A stretch of DNA of 64,000 bases from JBBRMW01 sp965246845 (GCA_965246845.1 CBDFFR010000005.1:620001-684000); one strand, 5' to 3'. Counted from the stretch's first letter, positions 15,996 through 25,511 are shown. A program made the numbers and translations. The notes: generated by a model not told the origin, from the letters alone.

Positions 15996-17249
15996 CTAGA
16001 ACCCGCCGAGAATACTGCGCGGGTCTACAGGCTCGCCATTCACGCGCGTCTCGAAGTGCAGGTGCGGTCCGGTGCTGTTGCCCGTGCTGCCGACTGCCCC
16101 GATCCCCGCGCCGCGTTCCACGAACTGGCCGCAACTGACGTTGATACGGCTCAGGTGGCCGTAGAGCGTCCACAGACCGGGCGTGTGCGCGATGACGATT
16201 GCGTTGCCGTAGCCCCATTCGCTCCAGCCCGCGAAGATGACCGTCCCCGCGCCCGCCGCGAAAACAGGCGTCCCCGTACCAATGGCGAGATCGATTCCGC
16301 TGTGGTAGGAGCTAAACCCGCGTTGGACGGTGTAGGCGTTCAGCGGGCGACCAAGCGAGCCATCACCGCCACCATTCGAGACGTATCCGCACGACCCCGG
16401 ACCGCCCCCGAAGCGGACTGTCCCGGTCCCACGCACGCCGCCACCCGCGCGGGTGCTGACGGTCGGCTTCCAATAAATCGCGACCTTTTTGGTCACGCCG
16501 CCAGGGATCATGATTTCAAGTTCGTTGGCCGGGATCATCGTCTCCGGGCGGGCGGCGGTCAGGCGGTTGTATTCCGAGTCGATAATGGCGTAGGGCGAGA
16601 CTTTGAATTTATTCGCGATCTGCTCGATGGTTTCATCCGCAGTCGGCTTGTAGAGAATGCCATCGATGGGCGGGATACGCAGCGTAGTCCCGACCGCAAG
16701 GCGATTCACATAGCCGACATCGTTGTTCCAGATGATCGAATCCTGCGTAATATTGTAGCGCTTCGCAATGCCTTCGATGGTGTCCCCGACGCGAATCGGG
16801 TAATCGATGGGAGCCGGACGCGGGCGCGCGGGCGCGATGGTAAACGCGGTCTGCTGCCGATAGAGCAGGTTATCAAGCGGGGCGGAGTCTGGCGGCTGCT
16901 GCATCAACGAGCCGATCACATCCGTATCCGGTACGCCGGGAGCCTGCACGACGATGGCAGTAGGCGGGTTCGTGGCAGGAACTACCGTCGCCGGGGCGAG
17001 CGTCGGTGCGCCATTCGCGACGATGACCACCTGCGGCGCGGGCGTTCCCGGCGCGCTCTGCCCGACCTTCAGGACGTGCAGCAGCAAATACGACGCACCC
17101 GCCGCGATGTAGAACAAAATCGCGCCCATCAGCAAGACGCGGTTAAGCCGCCCGGTTCCGCGCGCGGGTGCATTCACCGGGCGAATCGCGATGCTGGGGC
17201 TGGTGTCATCCGCGCTGGGGGGCGGCTCCGGGATACGAAAATTGGACAT
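15996..17249 (-). CDS. M23-family peptidase with two LysM domains
   Basis: A 417-residue membrane-anchored peptidoglycan hydrolase candidate. A cytosolic N-tail of about 35 residues precedes one transmembrane helix (37-60) and a Pro/Ala-rich linker. Two LysM modules follow (around 150-195 and 200-250), then a C-terminal zinc peptidase domain with HSGIDLA and GPHLHFE ligand motifs plus the TLYGHLS block. All M23 metal ligands (H, D, HxH) are present, so it should be active or at least zinc-binding. It lies at the head of the wall-synthesis block on the same strand. Confidence 0.9.
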   Translation of the reverse strand: MSNFRIPEPPPSADDTSPSIAIRPVNAPARGTGRLNRVLLMGAILFYIAAGASYLLLHVLKVGQSAPGTPAPQVVIVANGAPTLAPATVVPATNPPTAIVVQAPGVPDTDVIGSLMQQPPDSAPLDNLLYRQQTAFTIAPARPRPAPIDYPIRVGDTIEGIAKRYNITQDSIIWNNDVGYVNRLAVGTTLRIPPIDGILYKPTADETIEQIANKFKVSPYAIIDSEYNRLTAARPETMIPANELEIMIPGGVTKKVAIYWKPTVSTRAGGGVRGTGTVRFGGGPGSCGYVSNGGGDGSLGRPLNAYTVQRGFSSYHSGIDLAIGTGTPVFAAGAGTVIFAGWSEWGYGNAIVIAHTPGLWTLYGHLSRINVSCGQFVERGAGIGAVGSTGNSTGPHLHFETRVNGEPVDPRSILGGF

Positions 17250-17369
17250 AGGACCTCACGTTCCAAGGCGCGAGAGGATACCACACGCGCGCCGGGTGGT
17301 CGGTGAGCATCAGTTGAGAGGTGGGCGGGATAACGCCATAAAAGTCACGCGCGGTTTGGTTGATGCGAT

Positions 17370-18134
17370 TTATCCCCGCCGTTCGAGTTCAGCCTGCACC
17401 GTGCGGATTTCGCGGCGTATCCGTTCCGCGATGTCGCGCAGCAGGTTCGCGCCGCGCGCGCGCGATACACTATATTCGATTTTGAGTTCCATCAGCGGGC
17501 TTTGCAGCAAATTCCGATGCGCGATCTGCGCGTCCATGATGTCCATGTCCAGCTTGCGCGACAGATCGAGCAAATCCGAAAGCCCCGGCAGGCGGTTCAT
17601 ATTGCGCAGGTCGGGCATCGGCTGGCTGCCGGACAGACCGGGTACGCGCTGCCCATCCAGCGCGTAGAGCGCTTTGGCATCCCCGGCACGATAGGCGGCG
17701 TTGATCTGCGCCATCAATAGGGTGAACTCCGCCTTGCGCGCGGCGTCCTGCGTGGTGTCCGGGTGGTAGCGCCGCACGAGGCCACGATAAACTGTACGCA
17801 GCGTCGCCGGGTCGGTTGGTCGCGGAACTCCAACGCTAGATGAACCATAGCGGGTATCTTGCAGCGGACGGCGATACTTCGCGTCGAAACTTTCCTCGAA
17901 GCTGGCATAGGGTCCCCACAAGCCCGCATCGCTCAGGGTTGCGGGGCGCGTTTGCTCCACCCGCTCCTGCAAGCGGTCAAGCTGCGCGGCAAGCGGTCCG
18001 ACGATCTGCTCGTATTGCCGCGCAAACCCTTCGACTTCTTTTTGCAGTCCACGCAGTTCGTCTTGCGCCCGCGCGAGCGTCGCCCGTTTATCCGCTATCT
18101 CGCGCTTGAGTGCATCCAGACGGGCAGCATCCAC
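17370..18134 (-). CDS. Coiled-coil protein with a J-domain
   Basis: A 254-residue protein: residues 1-65 are a long charged coiled coil. A J-domain-like segment near 105-150 contains the HPD tripeptide (YRGLVRRYHPDTT), which stimulates Hsp70 ATPase in DnaJ proteins. The C-terminal 90 residues are another helical region ending in a coiled coil. It lacks the Gly/Phe and zinc regions of true DnaJ. It starts six bases after the trigger-factor stop, so it is likely co-transcribed with that chaperone. Confidence 0.72.
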   Translation of the reverse strand: MDAARLDALKREIADKRATLARAQDELRGLQKEVEGFARQYEQIVGPLAAQLDRLQERVEQTRPATLSDAGLWGPYASFEESFDAKYRRPLQDTRYGSSSVGVPRPTDPATLRTVYRGLVRRYHPDTTQDAARKAEFTLLMAQINAAYRAGDAKALYALDGQRVPGLSGSQPMPDLRNMNRLPGLSDLLDLSRKLDMDIMDAQIAHRNLLQSPLMELKIEYSVSRARGANLLRDIAERIRREIRTVQAELERRG

Positions 18135-18140
18135 CGCGCG

Positions 18141-19639
18141 TTATTCTGCCTGCGCCTCTTCGGTCGCCACTTCTGCCAGCTCGTCCGCATCAGGGTTCGG
18201 TAGCACGAGCGTACCGGACGCCGCCGGGAGCGGCGGGTTTTCGCCGCGCGCGATCTGTACTATCCGGGCAAGCGCGCGATCCTTGATGATGTCGAGCGCA
18301 ATGTTCGTCCGGCTGTTGTCGTTATCGAACAGCTTGCGGAAGGTCTCGGCCTGCTCACCGAGGTTCGCCACCATGCCATCGATGGCCGCGTCCACATCGT
18401 CGTCGTTGACGGTCAGCTTTTCCATATCGACCAGCTTGCCGAGCGCCAGCGAACGCTCCAGACGGCGGATCGCGAGATCGCGATAGTTGTTGCGCAGCGT
18501 CTCAAGCGTCAGCTTTTCGATGCCGAGGAATTGTTCGAGCGACATACCGCGTTCGCGCAGGTTGTTGGAAAGTTCCTTGATGATGTCATCGAGGTATTCA
18601 CTGACCATCACTTCCGGGTACGCCATATCCGCGTCATCGGTCAGCGCACTGAGTGCCTCATCCGCGAATTCCGTATCGTAGGCGCGCGTGGCTTCCGCTT
18701 GCAGGTCGCTGCGGACCGTCGCGCGGTATTCATCGACCGTCGCGGTTTTACCATCTGTGACGAGCGCGACGAACGCATCATCGAGCGCGGGCAGGTTCAC
18801 GCTGCGCACGTCGCTCACGGTTGCTGTCAGCTTCGCGGTATGATTCGCCCATTCGTCGAATTCGGAGTCGTCCGGGTATTCGAGCGTGAATTCTTTCGTC
18901 TCTCCGCCCGCTCAACCCAATCAACTGCTCGGAGAAACCGGGCATGATGTCGTCATCCGCGCCCGCGTGCAGGATGATCTCCTGCTCCTCATCGACGGGT
19001 TCTTCTTCGACGTGCGCGTCAGCGGCCTGATCGCTCTCAATCTGTTCGTCGGTCAGGTCGTAATCGGAGTGCTTGTGCTGGATCGTCCCCTTGACGACGA
19101 CCTTCACCTTGTCGCCCCATCTGCACCGGGTAGACCGACGGTTCAATCGTCGCGCGGTTTTCGCGAACGTTCAGAATTGCGCGCTCAACTTCCGCATCGG
19201 TAACTTGCGGCGCTTCGTAATCGAGGCGCAAATCGCGGTAATCGTTGAGGATTACATCCGGCTGCTTCGGCACTGTGAAAACCAGCTTCAGCTTGGGCGT
19301 CTGCTCGCCTTCGGCTTCATCCAGCTTGATGTCATCGAGGCTGCCCGCTTCATAGGCGCTGATTTTCGTCTCGTCAAGTGCCTGCTTGTAAGCGGTATCG
19401 GCAATCGATTCAATGCTCTCTTCGAGCAGCCCCTGCGTCCCGAAATAGCGCACGACGACGCTGTAAGGAGCCTTGCCCTTGCGGAAGCCGGGGATATTCG
19501 CCTTCGCGCTGAGGCGTCTGGCCGCGCTTTCAAATGCTTTCTGCACTTGCGCCGGCTCGACTTCAACCGTCAGCCGCGCGAGATGATCTTCTTCGAGGTG
19601 TTCTGTCTGAATATTCACGGGAAACGCATCCTCTACCAT
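18141..19639 (-). pseudogene. tig: Trigger factor, broken by two single-base frameshifts
   Basis: Ribosome-associated folding factor with peptidyl-prolyl isomerase activity. Three successive reading frames together give a complete trigger factor: ribosome-binding domain with the GFRKGKAP signature (near residue 45), PPIase-like middle ending GFSEQLIGL, and the C-terminal chaperone arms. The breaks are one extra G in a G4 run (CCCC at 19115-19118 on the plus strand) and one extra G in a G3 run (18907-18909). Removing one base at each restores a continuous frame. Everything else is conserved, so sequencing or assembly error is more likely than true decay. The ATG at 19639 is preferred over a TTG six bases earlier. 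Confidence 0.85.
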
Positions 19640-19666
19640 AGACAAAAACCGGGGCGACGCTCAAAT

Positions 19667-19748
19667 TGGGGACGGGGGGACTCGAACCCCCACGAAATAA
19701 ATCACATGATCCTAAGTCATGCGCGTCTGCCAATTCCGCCACGTCCCC
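19667..19748 (-). tRNA. tRNA-Leu (anticodon UAG)
   Basis: Reading the minus strand, the acceptor arms GGGGACG and CGTCCCC pair perfectly. The anticodon stem CATGA/TCATG encloses loop CTTAGGA with anticodon TAG (decodes CUA). A short type II variable region and a GGGGG-TTCGAGT-CCCCC T-arm follow. The discriminator base is A and CCA is not encoded. The trigger-factor ATG lies 28 bases downstream, so both may share the promoter at 19760-19789. Confidence 0.95.
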
Positions 19749-19759
19749 GGCGCGGCGTT

Positions 19760-19789
19760 ATTATAGTATGCGCGCGGCGCGCTTGGCAA
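19760..19789 (-). promoter_or_regulatory. Sigma-70-type promoter of tRNA-Leu
   Basis: On the minus strand TTGCCA (19784-19789), an 18-base spacer and TATAAT (19760-19765) precede the tRNA 5' end by 11 bases. Strong match to the vegetative consensus. Confidence 0.75.
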
Positions 19790-19814
19790 TCCGCAATGCT
19801 CTGTATGCAGTGCA

Positions 19815-19902
19815 AACGCATCAGGATCAAAAGCGTGGGCTGACACGCAGGTCCGCCCGCGTACAGCACGCCTTCCGTAGGGGCGGACCGATGTGTCCGC
19901 CC
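19815..19902. repeat. Pair of dispersed hairpin repeats in inverted orientation
   Basis: Bases 19877-19902 carry the family core GTAGGGGCGGAC, CGAT, then GTGTCCGCCC. Bases 19815-19862, read on the minus strand, carry a second copy with a longer tail (GCCCACGCTTTTGATCCTGA then TGCGTT) that matches 28513-28545 closely. The 288-base gap from the tRNA to the next gene otherwise holds only the two promoters. Confidence 0.75.
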
Positions 19903-19972
19903 GTGAGTGAGACTTCGGCCAGGCTGTTCCACACTAGAAGCGTTAAGAAATGATGCGTTTATGACCAGTTTT

Positions 19973-20001
19973 TTGACCCGCGTTCGCGCTTGCATTACAC
20001 T
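19973..20001 (+). promoter_or_regulatory. Promoter of the response regulator gene
   Basis: TTGACC (19973-19978), exact 17-base spacer, TACACT (19996-20001); predicted start of transcription near 20008, 29 bases before the ATG. Confidence 0.7.
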
Positions 20002-20036
20002 AGTGTGAAAATTTCTCGCATCGGAGTAGGCTGGAA

Positions 20037-20756
20037 ATGACGACCCGCGAACGTCCCCTTATCTTGACCGTCGAAGATGAGTCGCGCATTTCACGCTACC
20101 TGCGCAGCAGCCTGCAAATGGCGGGCTATGATGTCATCGTCGCCAGTGATGGCGTGCAGGCGCTCGAACAGGCGCAGACTTACCAGCCGGATTTAATCCT
20201 GCTCGATCTCAACCTGCCGCACATGCACGGCTACGACGTGCTGGAACGCCTGCGCGAGACCTCCGACGTGCCAGTGATCGTGCTTACGGCGGTCGATACC
20301 GAAGACGACAAGGTGAAAGCCTTTTCGCTCGGCGCGGATGATTACCTCGCCAAGCCCTTCGGCAACCGCGAATTGCAGGCGCGCATAGCCTCTGTACTGC
20401 GTCGCTCGAAGCCGCCCACGCGCAGCAACACGCGCGATACGGTGTACCTGAACGGCGAACTGCGCATCGAATATCCGACTCGCGCAGTGACGATGTACAG
20501 CAACGGCATTCACCTCACGCCGACCGAATATCGGCTGCTCGTGATGATGGCCGAAAATACGAACCGCGTCCTGACCCACGATTACCTGCTCGCCAATGTG
20601 TGGGGCGCGGAATATGCTGAAGATGTCCACATCCTGCGCGCGACGATCTGGCGGCTGCGCCAGAAGATCGAGCAGGACCCCGGCAGCCCGATGTACATCA
20701 TGAATGAACCCGGTGTGGGCTATCGGCTCGCACCACACCCGCCCCTAGCGAGTTAG
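20037..20756 (+). CDS. OmpR/PhoB-family response regulator
   Basis: A 239-residue DNA-binding regulator. Residues 8-120 are a receiver domain with the acidic pocket VEDE, phospho-acceptor Asp in LILLDLNLP (near 58), the Thr of VLTA and the Lys of AKPF. Residues 140-232 are a winged-helix domain (LTPTEYRLL … HILRATIWRLRQKIE … GVGYRL). No kinase gene is adjacent, so it is an orphan regulator. It has its own good promoter. The end overlaps the opposing methyltransferase gene by 12 bases. Confidence 0.92.
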   Translation: MTTRERPLILTVEDESRISRYLRSSLQMAGYDVIVASDGVQALEQAQTYQPDLILLDLNLPHMHGYDVLERLRETSDVPVIVLTAVDTEDDKVKAFSLGADDYLAKPFGNRELQARIASVLRRSKPPTRSNTRDTVYLNGELRIEYPTRAVTMYSNGIHLTPTEYRLLVMMAENTNRVLTHDYLLANVWGAEYAEDVHILRATIWRLRQKIEQDPGSPMYIMNEPGVGYRLAPHPPLAS

Positions 20757-21647
20757 CGTCACGCGCATCCGTCCCGCGCGCCTGAGCGCCGCCGCCGCCG
20801 CACTCACCGGGAGCCACGCGGCGAGCATGACTGGGTTGCCGACGCCGAACAGCCCGGCCAGCTTCGGGACGCGCGGCTTCAACGCGAACTCGATGCTGCC
20901 TGCCCAATCGTTCGGGACGCCACTGTAGCTGATTTGCGAGACACGCAGCCCAACTGCCTGCGCGTAGGCGGTGATTGTTTTTGGTGTAAATATATACAGG
21001 TGGCGTGGTGCATCCAGTCCGCGCCACGCCGCGCCGAATAGCCGCGCATCGAGGCTCGCGAAATTGGGTATCCAGAAGACCGCCGCACCGCCTGCCCGCA
21101 GCAGCCGCGCAGCTTGCGTGAGCGTTTCGCGCGGACTGTGGACGTGTTCGAGCGCATATTTCATGAGGATCAAATCGAAGCCAGCGGGCGGCAGGTCCGC
21201 GACATGGTTATCGAGCATTCCCGTCCGCACGTCCAGCCCGGCATCACGCGCGGTTTGCGCGGCAGCCTCGTTCGGTTCAACTCCGGTAACGTTCGCCCCC
21301 CGCGCGCGCAACGCGCCCAGCAGGTCGCCCGTGCCGCACCCGATCTCAAGCGCGGTGACGCCCGTACCCCGACCCGTGAGCAGCCGCTCCGATTCGCGGG
21401 CGTTACGGCGGACGAGCAGCGCTTCCTTCCACGCGGCGGGCTTCTGGAAGGCGTGGTAATCCAGATCAGGGTAATACAGGCCGATGCTCGCGCGGTCCGG
21501 GCGCGGGTCGAGGAAGACGAGGCCACACTCATCGCAATTTACGAGCGTGAATTTACCCGGCAGGCCGTAAATCCGGTCTTCGACGGTCAGCAGCGGGTGA
21601 GTCTGCGCGCAGCCGCACAGGTCACAGACGACGGTTTCCAATGGCAT
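20745..21647 (-). CDS. Class I SAM-dependent methyltransferase with N-terminal zinc-type Cys motif
   Basis: A 300-residue protein. The N-terminus has CDLC and CDEC pairs (residues 8-41), as in many polysaccharide-cluster methyltransferases. Then comes a Rossmann core: motif I ALEIGCGTGDLL, VTGVEPN, FDLILMKYALEHV and LLRAGGAAVF. The PRHLYIFTPKTI block is typical of the Methyltransf_23 group. It is the last gene of a four-gene minus-strand unit with Uma2, GT4 and GT2 genes, pointing to O- or C-methylation of a surface sugar or lipid-linked glycan. Confidence 0.8.
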   Translation of the reverse strand: MPLETVVCDLCGCAQTHPLLTVEDRIYGLPGKFTLVNCDECGLVFLDPRPDRASIGLYYPDLDYHAFQKPAAWKEALLVRRNARESERLLTGRGTGVTALEIGCGTGDLLGALRARGANVTGVEPNEAAAQTARDAGLDVRTGMLDNHVADLPPAGFDLILMKYALEHVHSPRETLTQAARLLRAGGAAVFWIPNFASLDARLFGAAWRGLDAPRHLYIFTPKTITAYAQAVGLRVSQISYSGVPNDWAGSIEFALKPRVPKLAGLFGVGNPVMLAAWLPVSAAAAALRRAGRMRVTLTR

Positions 21648-21650
21648 AGA

Positions 21651-22229
21651 TCAGGGCGCTTCCGGGTAATCGAACAGATCACGAATTGAAAGCGAAAACC
21701 CCGGCAGCACATCCGCGCCATCCAGCGTATCCGCATCGGTCAGCGTGTGAACTATGTCCAGACCCGTATACACCTCAACCAAACCATCATCGGAGCGTAC
21801 TACCCACACCAATCGAGTTCCACCCTCGAAATAATCCTTTAATTTGAGACGGATCGTGCGGTAAGTCTCGCTTGGTGAAACAACTTCGACGGCCAAATCA
21901 GGTGGACCGTCGAATATCCTTGCAGGCTCCTTCATGCGCCGTTCATTACGAACAAAGGAAACATCCGGGATACGCACAGTTTCCTCACCACTTTCCATGT
22001 CGCGAAAGAGGATGTACGCGGCGTCAGGTCCCCCTAATTCGCCAATAGGGTTTTTCTGGAGATAGACGAAAAGCATCCCGATGAGATAAATAGTCAAATG
22101 GTTGTGATACCGATTCGGTGACGGCATGATGATCAGCCTTCCGTGTGATAGTTCATAACGGTTCAGGTCATCCTCCGGCAGCGTCAGCAGGTCCGCTGCT
22201 GTATAGACACGTTCAAGGTTTTGAACCAT
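21651..22229 (-). CDS. Uma2 family (DUF820) restriction-endonuclease-like protein
   Basis: A 192-residue protein of the DUF820/Uma2 family, a PD-(D/E)XK fold found in many copies in cyanobacteria and Chloroflexota. Visible marks are the ELSHGRLIIMPSP start, VRIPDVSFVR, and the PPDLAVEVVSPSE strand-acid block followed by KLKDYFEGGTRLVWVV. Whether it cuts DNA in vivo is not known for the family. I take the ATG at 22229, which lies four bases after the GT4 stop with GAGGG before it, over an upstream in-frame start inside the GT4 gene. It is an odd insert in a glycan operon. Confidence 0.82.
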   Translation of the reverse strand: MVQNLERVYTAADLLTLPEDDLNRYELSHGRLIIMPSPNRYHNHLTIYLIGMLFVYLQKNPIGELGGPDAAYILFRDMESGEETVRIPDVSFVRNERRMKEPARIFDGPPDLAVEVVSPSETYRTIRLKLKDYFEGGTRLVWVVRSDDGLVEVYTGLDIVHTLTDADTLDGADVLPGFSLSIRDLFDYPEAP

Positions 22230-22233
22230 CTGC

Positions 22234-23457
22234 TTACCCTCGCTTTTTGTCAAGAATATCACTGTACGTTGCCATCAACCGCTTGCCAACCGACCCCCAC
22301 GAGTATTTTTCCTCGACCAGCGCGCGGCCACGCCTGCCGAAGTCTGCCGCCTGCGCCGTGTCGGTCAGCGCCGTATGCAGTGCTTCCGCGAGTGAGCGCG
22401 CATCGCCCAATTTCGCGAAGAACGCCAGATCGCCGAGGATTTCCTTGCTCGCCGGACGGTCGAAGGCGACGATGGGCAACCCCATCGCCAGATAGTCGTA
22501 AATCTTGCCATCACCTTCGGTCGGGGAGAGCTTCGGCGCGACCGCGACATCGCCAAGCGCATAGTAAAACTTACGCTTTTTGTAATCGATCTTGCCGGGG
22601 AATGAACAGTAGTCCGCGATGCCTTTTTCGGCGGCTTTCGCGGCGTAGCTGTCCTCATCCGGGAAGCCCATAATCAGAAAGTGCGCGTTTGTATAGTGCA
22701 TCTCCCTGATCAGAATTTCAATCGCATCGAGCAACACATCCACGCCCTGATAATTTTTGAGCAAGCCGAGAAAAACGACGACCTGTTTATCGGCGGGGAT
22801 TTTCAAGCGTTGGCGCAAGGCCGGGTCGCGTTCGATGCCGGGGTGCAGGTCGTTCGTATCCACGCCGTCGTAGGTGTGGTAAATCCGCGCCGGGTTCACA
22901 CCAAAATCGCGGATCGCGTCGATTACCATCTGTTCGGATTGCGTCACGACCGGACCGAGGTGCAGCGTGCGCCGTTCGAGCCAGCGCAGCAGCCGGAAGA
23001 ACGCGCCGTTCTGCTTTGCATAGCTGTGCGCGACGATCTCCCCGGTGAAGCTGCCCTGCATATCGAACACGAACGGCACGCCCGTCAGCCGTCGCAACGC
23101 CCACGCGATCCAGCAGCCATCCCAGCCATGACCGTGAATAATATCCGGCTTGAAGCTGCGCACCTCGCGCCAGCTCAGGAAGAAAAGCAGCACCAGCAGG
23201 TACAGCTTGCCCCACGCCGGACCCGCATCCGTCTTTTTATACCAGGACACCTTGCGGATGCGGTGCGTCGGGATTTCCGCCATATCGCGCCCGATGTGGT
23301 ACGTACATAGTTCAATCGTGCAGCCGAGACGTTGCAGCGCCCGCGCTTGCTCGTAAATCTGCACATGCCCGCCGCGATCCACGAAGAACGGCGTCGGCGC
23401 GACGGCCAGCACGCGAAAAGTGCGGGTCGGTTCCGGCGGGGTCGCCCATGTGACCAT
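22234..23457 (-). CDS. Glycosyltransferase family 4 protein
   Basis: A 407-residue GT-B fold enzyme. The N-terminal half has the PTPFFVDRGGHVQIYEQA acceptor-side loop and the HGHGWDG segment. The C-terminal half carries the nucleotide-sugar signature: VVFLGLLKNYQGVDVLL, then APKLSPTEGDGKIYDYLAMG with the retaining-GT4 acidic residue. It probably transfers a hexose during assembly of a surface glycan or glycolipid. It directly abuts the GT2 stop and precedes Uma2 by four bases, so it is operonic. Donor and acceptor cannot be read. Confidence 0.87.
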   Translation of the reverse strand: MVTWATPPEPTRTFRVLAVAPTPFFVDRGGHVQIYEQARALQRLGCTIELCTYHIGRDMAEIPTHRIRKVSWYKKTDAGPAWGKLYLLVLLFFLSWREVRSFKPDIIHGHGWDGCWIAWALRRLTGVPFVFDMQGSFTGEIVAHSYAKQNGAFFRLLRWLERRTLHLGPVVTQSEQMVIDAIRDFGVNPARIYHTYDGVDTNDLHPGIERDPALRQRLKIPADKQVVVFLGLLKNYQGVDVLLDAIEILIREMHYTNAHFLIMGFPDEDSYAAKAAEKGIADYCSFPGKIDYKKRKFYYALGDVAVAPKLSPTEGDGKIYDYLAMGLPIVAFDRPASKEILGDLAFFAKLGDARSLAEALHTALTDTAQAADFGRRGRALVEEKYSWGSVGKRLMATYSDILDKKRG

Positions 23458-24462
23458 CTATTCCAGTACCTCGCGCACGGTATAAATACGCTTGACCGCG
23501 CCGCCCTCGTAATAGGTCCGCGTGAGCATCTCCGCGAGCAGCCCATTCGTGACGAACTGCACGCCCATCAGCACGAACACCGCCGCGAGGATCAGCAGCG
23601 GGTTCCCGGTGATGTTGTAGCCGCCGAGGAAGGGCAGTTTCATCAGGAGCGTAAGCAGTGCGAACAGCACGCCGACCCCGATAGAGACGAGGCCGAGGCT
23701 TCCGAAGATACGCAGCGGCTTGGCCGAATAGGACAGCAGGAACTTGACCGCAATCATATCCAGCAGCACGCGCCACGTCCGCCACAACCCGTAATGACTC
23801 TTGCCGAAGCGACGCGGCGACCACTGCACCGGGATTTCGACAATCGACGCGCCGTAGCGATGCGCGAGCGCGGGGATGAAGCGGTGCAGTTCGCCGTAGA
23901 GTTTCAGATTTTGCAACATGTCGCGGCGATAGGCCTTATATGTCGAGCCGAAATCGCGCATTTTCATCCCGCTCACGGAGGCGATCATCATATTCGCGAC
24001 CTTGCTGGGCAGCGAGCGCGTGCCGGGGTCGTGGCTGCGGTCGCGCCACCCGCTGACAATATCCCAACCTTCATCCAGCTTATCGACCAGCCCCGGCAAA
24101 TCTTCCGGGTGGAACTGTAAATCGCCATCCATCGCGACGACGACCGCGCCGCTTGCATGGTCGAAACCAGCGGCCAGCGCGGGCGTTTGTCCATAATTGC
24201 GTGTGAAGCGCACGACATGGATGCGCGAATCGGCGGCGTGCAGGGTGCGCAGGTTGGGGAAAGTCGCGTCGCTGCTGCCATCATCCACGAAAATGATCTC
24301 GTAGCTGCGCCCATAGCCTTCGAGAACGGCGGTCAGGCTCTCTGCCAGCGGTTTGACATTTTCGGCTTCATTGTGAACGGGGATTACGACCGAGAGTTGC
24401 AGGGAGTCACCCGGCGCGGTGCTGCGCGTGCGCGTCGCATCCTGTGTGAGTACGTTGGTCAC
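23458..24462 (-). CDS. Polyprenyl-phosphate glycosyltransferase (GT2, DPM1/GtrB-like)
   Basis: A 334-residue protein with a GT-A catalytic domain: LSVVIPVHNEAENV, FVDDGSSDAT, the DxD-like MDGDLQFHPED and GWRDRSHDPGTRSLPSKVAN. Two C-terminal transmembrane helices (about 255-280 and 290-315) follow. This plan fits enzymes that load sugar onto undecaprenyl or dolichyl phosphate. It is first in the four-gene minus-strand unit, behind a TATAAT box, and probably supplies the lipid-linked sugar for downstream steps. Confidence 0.87.
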   Translation of the reverse strand: MTNVLTQDATRTRSTAPGDSLQLSVVIPVHNEAENVKPLAESLTAVLEGYGRSYEIIFVDDGSSDATFPNLRTLHAADSRIHVVRFTRNYGQTPALAAGFDHASGAVVVAMDGDLQFHPEDLPGLVDKLDEGWDIVSGWRDRSHDPGTRSLPSKVANMMIASVSGMKMRDFGSTYKAYRRDMLQNLKLYGELHRFIPALAHRYGASIVEIPVQWSPRRFGKSHYGLWRTWRVLLDMIAVKFLLSYSAKPLRIFGSLGLVSIGVGVLFALLTLLMKLPFLGGYNITGNPLLILAAVFVLMGVQFVTNGLLAEMLTRTYYEGGAVKRIYTVREVLE

Positions 24463-24500
24463 GAAAGGTCCTTGTCCGGGTCGCCCGACGATGACCTGCG

Positions 24501-24506
24501 ATTATA
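24501..24506 (-). promoter_or_regulatory. -10 box of the GT2–GT4–Uma2–methyltransferase unit
   Basis: Perfect TATAAT on the minus strand, 38 bases before the GT2 start codon; the -35 region is weak. Confidence 0.5.
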
Positions 24507-24542
24507 CCTTGTCGATTGTTAAGCGCCGAAACTAACCGTGCG

Positions 24543-25511
24543 TTACATCCCGAACCCGTCGCGCGCGAACTGTATCATCTTCAGTGTATGGAAGCTGCCG
24601 CCGCCCTCGTGGTGGTTGTATTCGTAGATTTCCACCTGCTTGTTGCCCGCGTAATGATTGTAGGCCGCGTACACTGTCGAAGGCGGGCAGACTTCATCCA
24701 TCAGACCGACGGAGAACAGGGCTTTGGCCTTCGCACGCGCGCCGAAGTTGACACCATCGAAGTAGGCCAGCGTGTCGAAAACCTGCGCCACTTTGTCGCG
24801 CTGCACGAGCAGATATTGCGAGATTTCCTGATAGGGATGCTTGTCCTGAATTTGGGTCGCGCGCCGGTAGTGGCACAGGAACGGCACGTTAGGCATTGCC
24901 AGCTTTGGTATATTCGATAGCCCCGCCGCGCTGATCGTCAGCCCCCCGCCCTGGCTGGTTCCCGCGACCGCGATCCGTTCCGGGTCCACACCGGGCGCGT
25001 GCTGCGCGGCTTCGATGGCGCGCACCGCGTCGGTCATCATGCGTCGATAATAGTAAGTCTTTGGGTCCAGAATGCCGCGCGTCATGAACCCCGGATACTG
25101 CGGCCCGCTGCCATCTGCATCAGGCGTATCACCGCGCGACCACGCGCTCCCCTGCCCGCGCGAATCCATCACGAAATGCGCGAAGCCCGCGCTCGCCCAG
25201 ACCAGCCAATCGACCGGGTAGCCGCGTCCGCCGCCATAGCCGATATATTCCACGATGCATGGCAGCGCGCCGGATCGCTGCTTCGGCAGGAGCAACCAGC
25301 CCTTGATCGGCTGCCCACCGTAGCCGTTGAAGGTCACATCGTAGGTTTCAATTGCGCCCAACCCGAAATCTACCCGCTCGAACCGCGGATCGAGTGGATG
25401 TTCGCGCGCGTCCATGAGCGTTTCCGCCCAGAATGCATCGAAATCGGCGGGTTCGGTACGGTCTGGTTTGTAGGATTGCAGATCATTCAGAGGCAGATCG
25501 AAGAATGGCAT
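24543..25511 (-). CDS. axe: Acetyl xylan esterase / cephalosporin-C deacetylase family
   Basis: A 322-residue alpha/beta hydrolase of the AXE1 family (carbohydrate esterase 7), which removes acetyl groups from xylo-oligosaccharides. Seen are the DFDAFW start, the YIGYGGGRG oxyanion region, MDSRGQGS and the nucleophile elbow AGTSQGGG (Ser near 186). The Asp in GLMDEVCPP and the His in NHHEGGG complete the triad. No signal peptide, so it acts on imported oligosaccharides. Together with the GH5-like, ROK kinase and GH42 genes it fits a plant-polysaccharide lifestyle. Confidence 0.9.
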   Translation of the reverse strand: MPFFDLPLNDLQSYKPDRTEPADFDAFWAETLMDAREHPLDPRFERVDFGLGAIETYDVTFNGYGGQPIKGWLLLPKQRSGALPCIVEYIGYGGGRGYPVDWLVWASAGFAHFVMDSRGQGSAWSRGDTPDADGSGPQYPGFMTRGILDPKTYYYRRMMTDAVRAIEAAQHAPGVDPERIAVAGTSQGGGLTISAAGLSNIPKLAMPNVPFLCHYRRATQIQDKHPYQEISQYLLVQRDKVAQVFDTLAYFDGVNFGARAKAKALFSVGLMDEVCPPSTVYAAYNHYAGNKQVEIYEYNHHEGGGSFHTLKMIQFARDGFGM

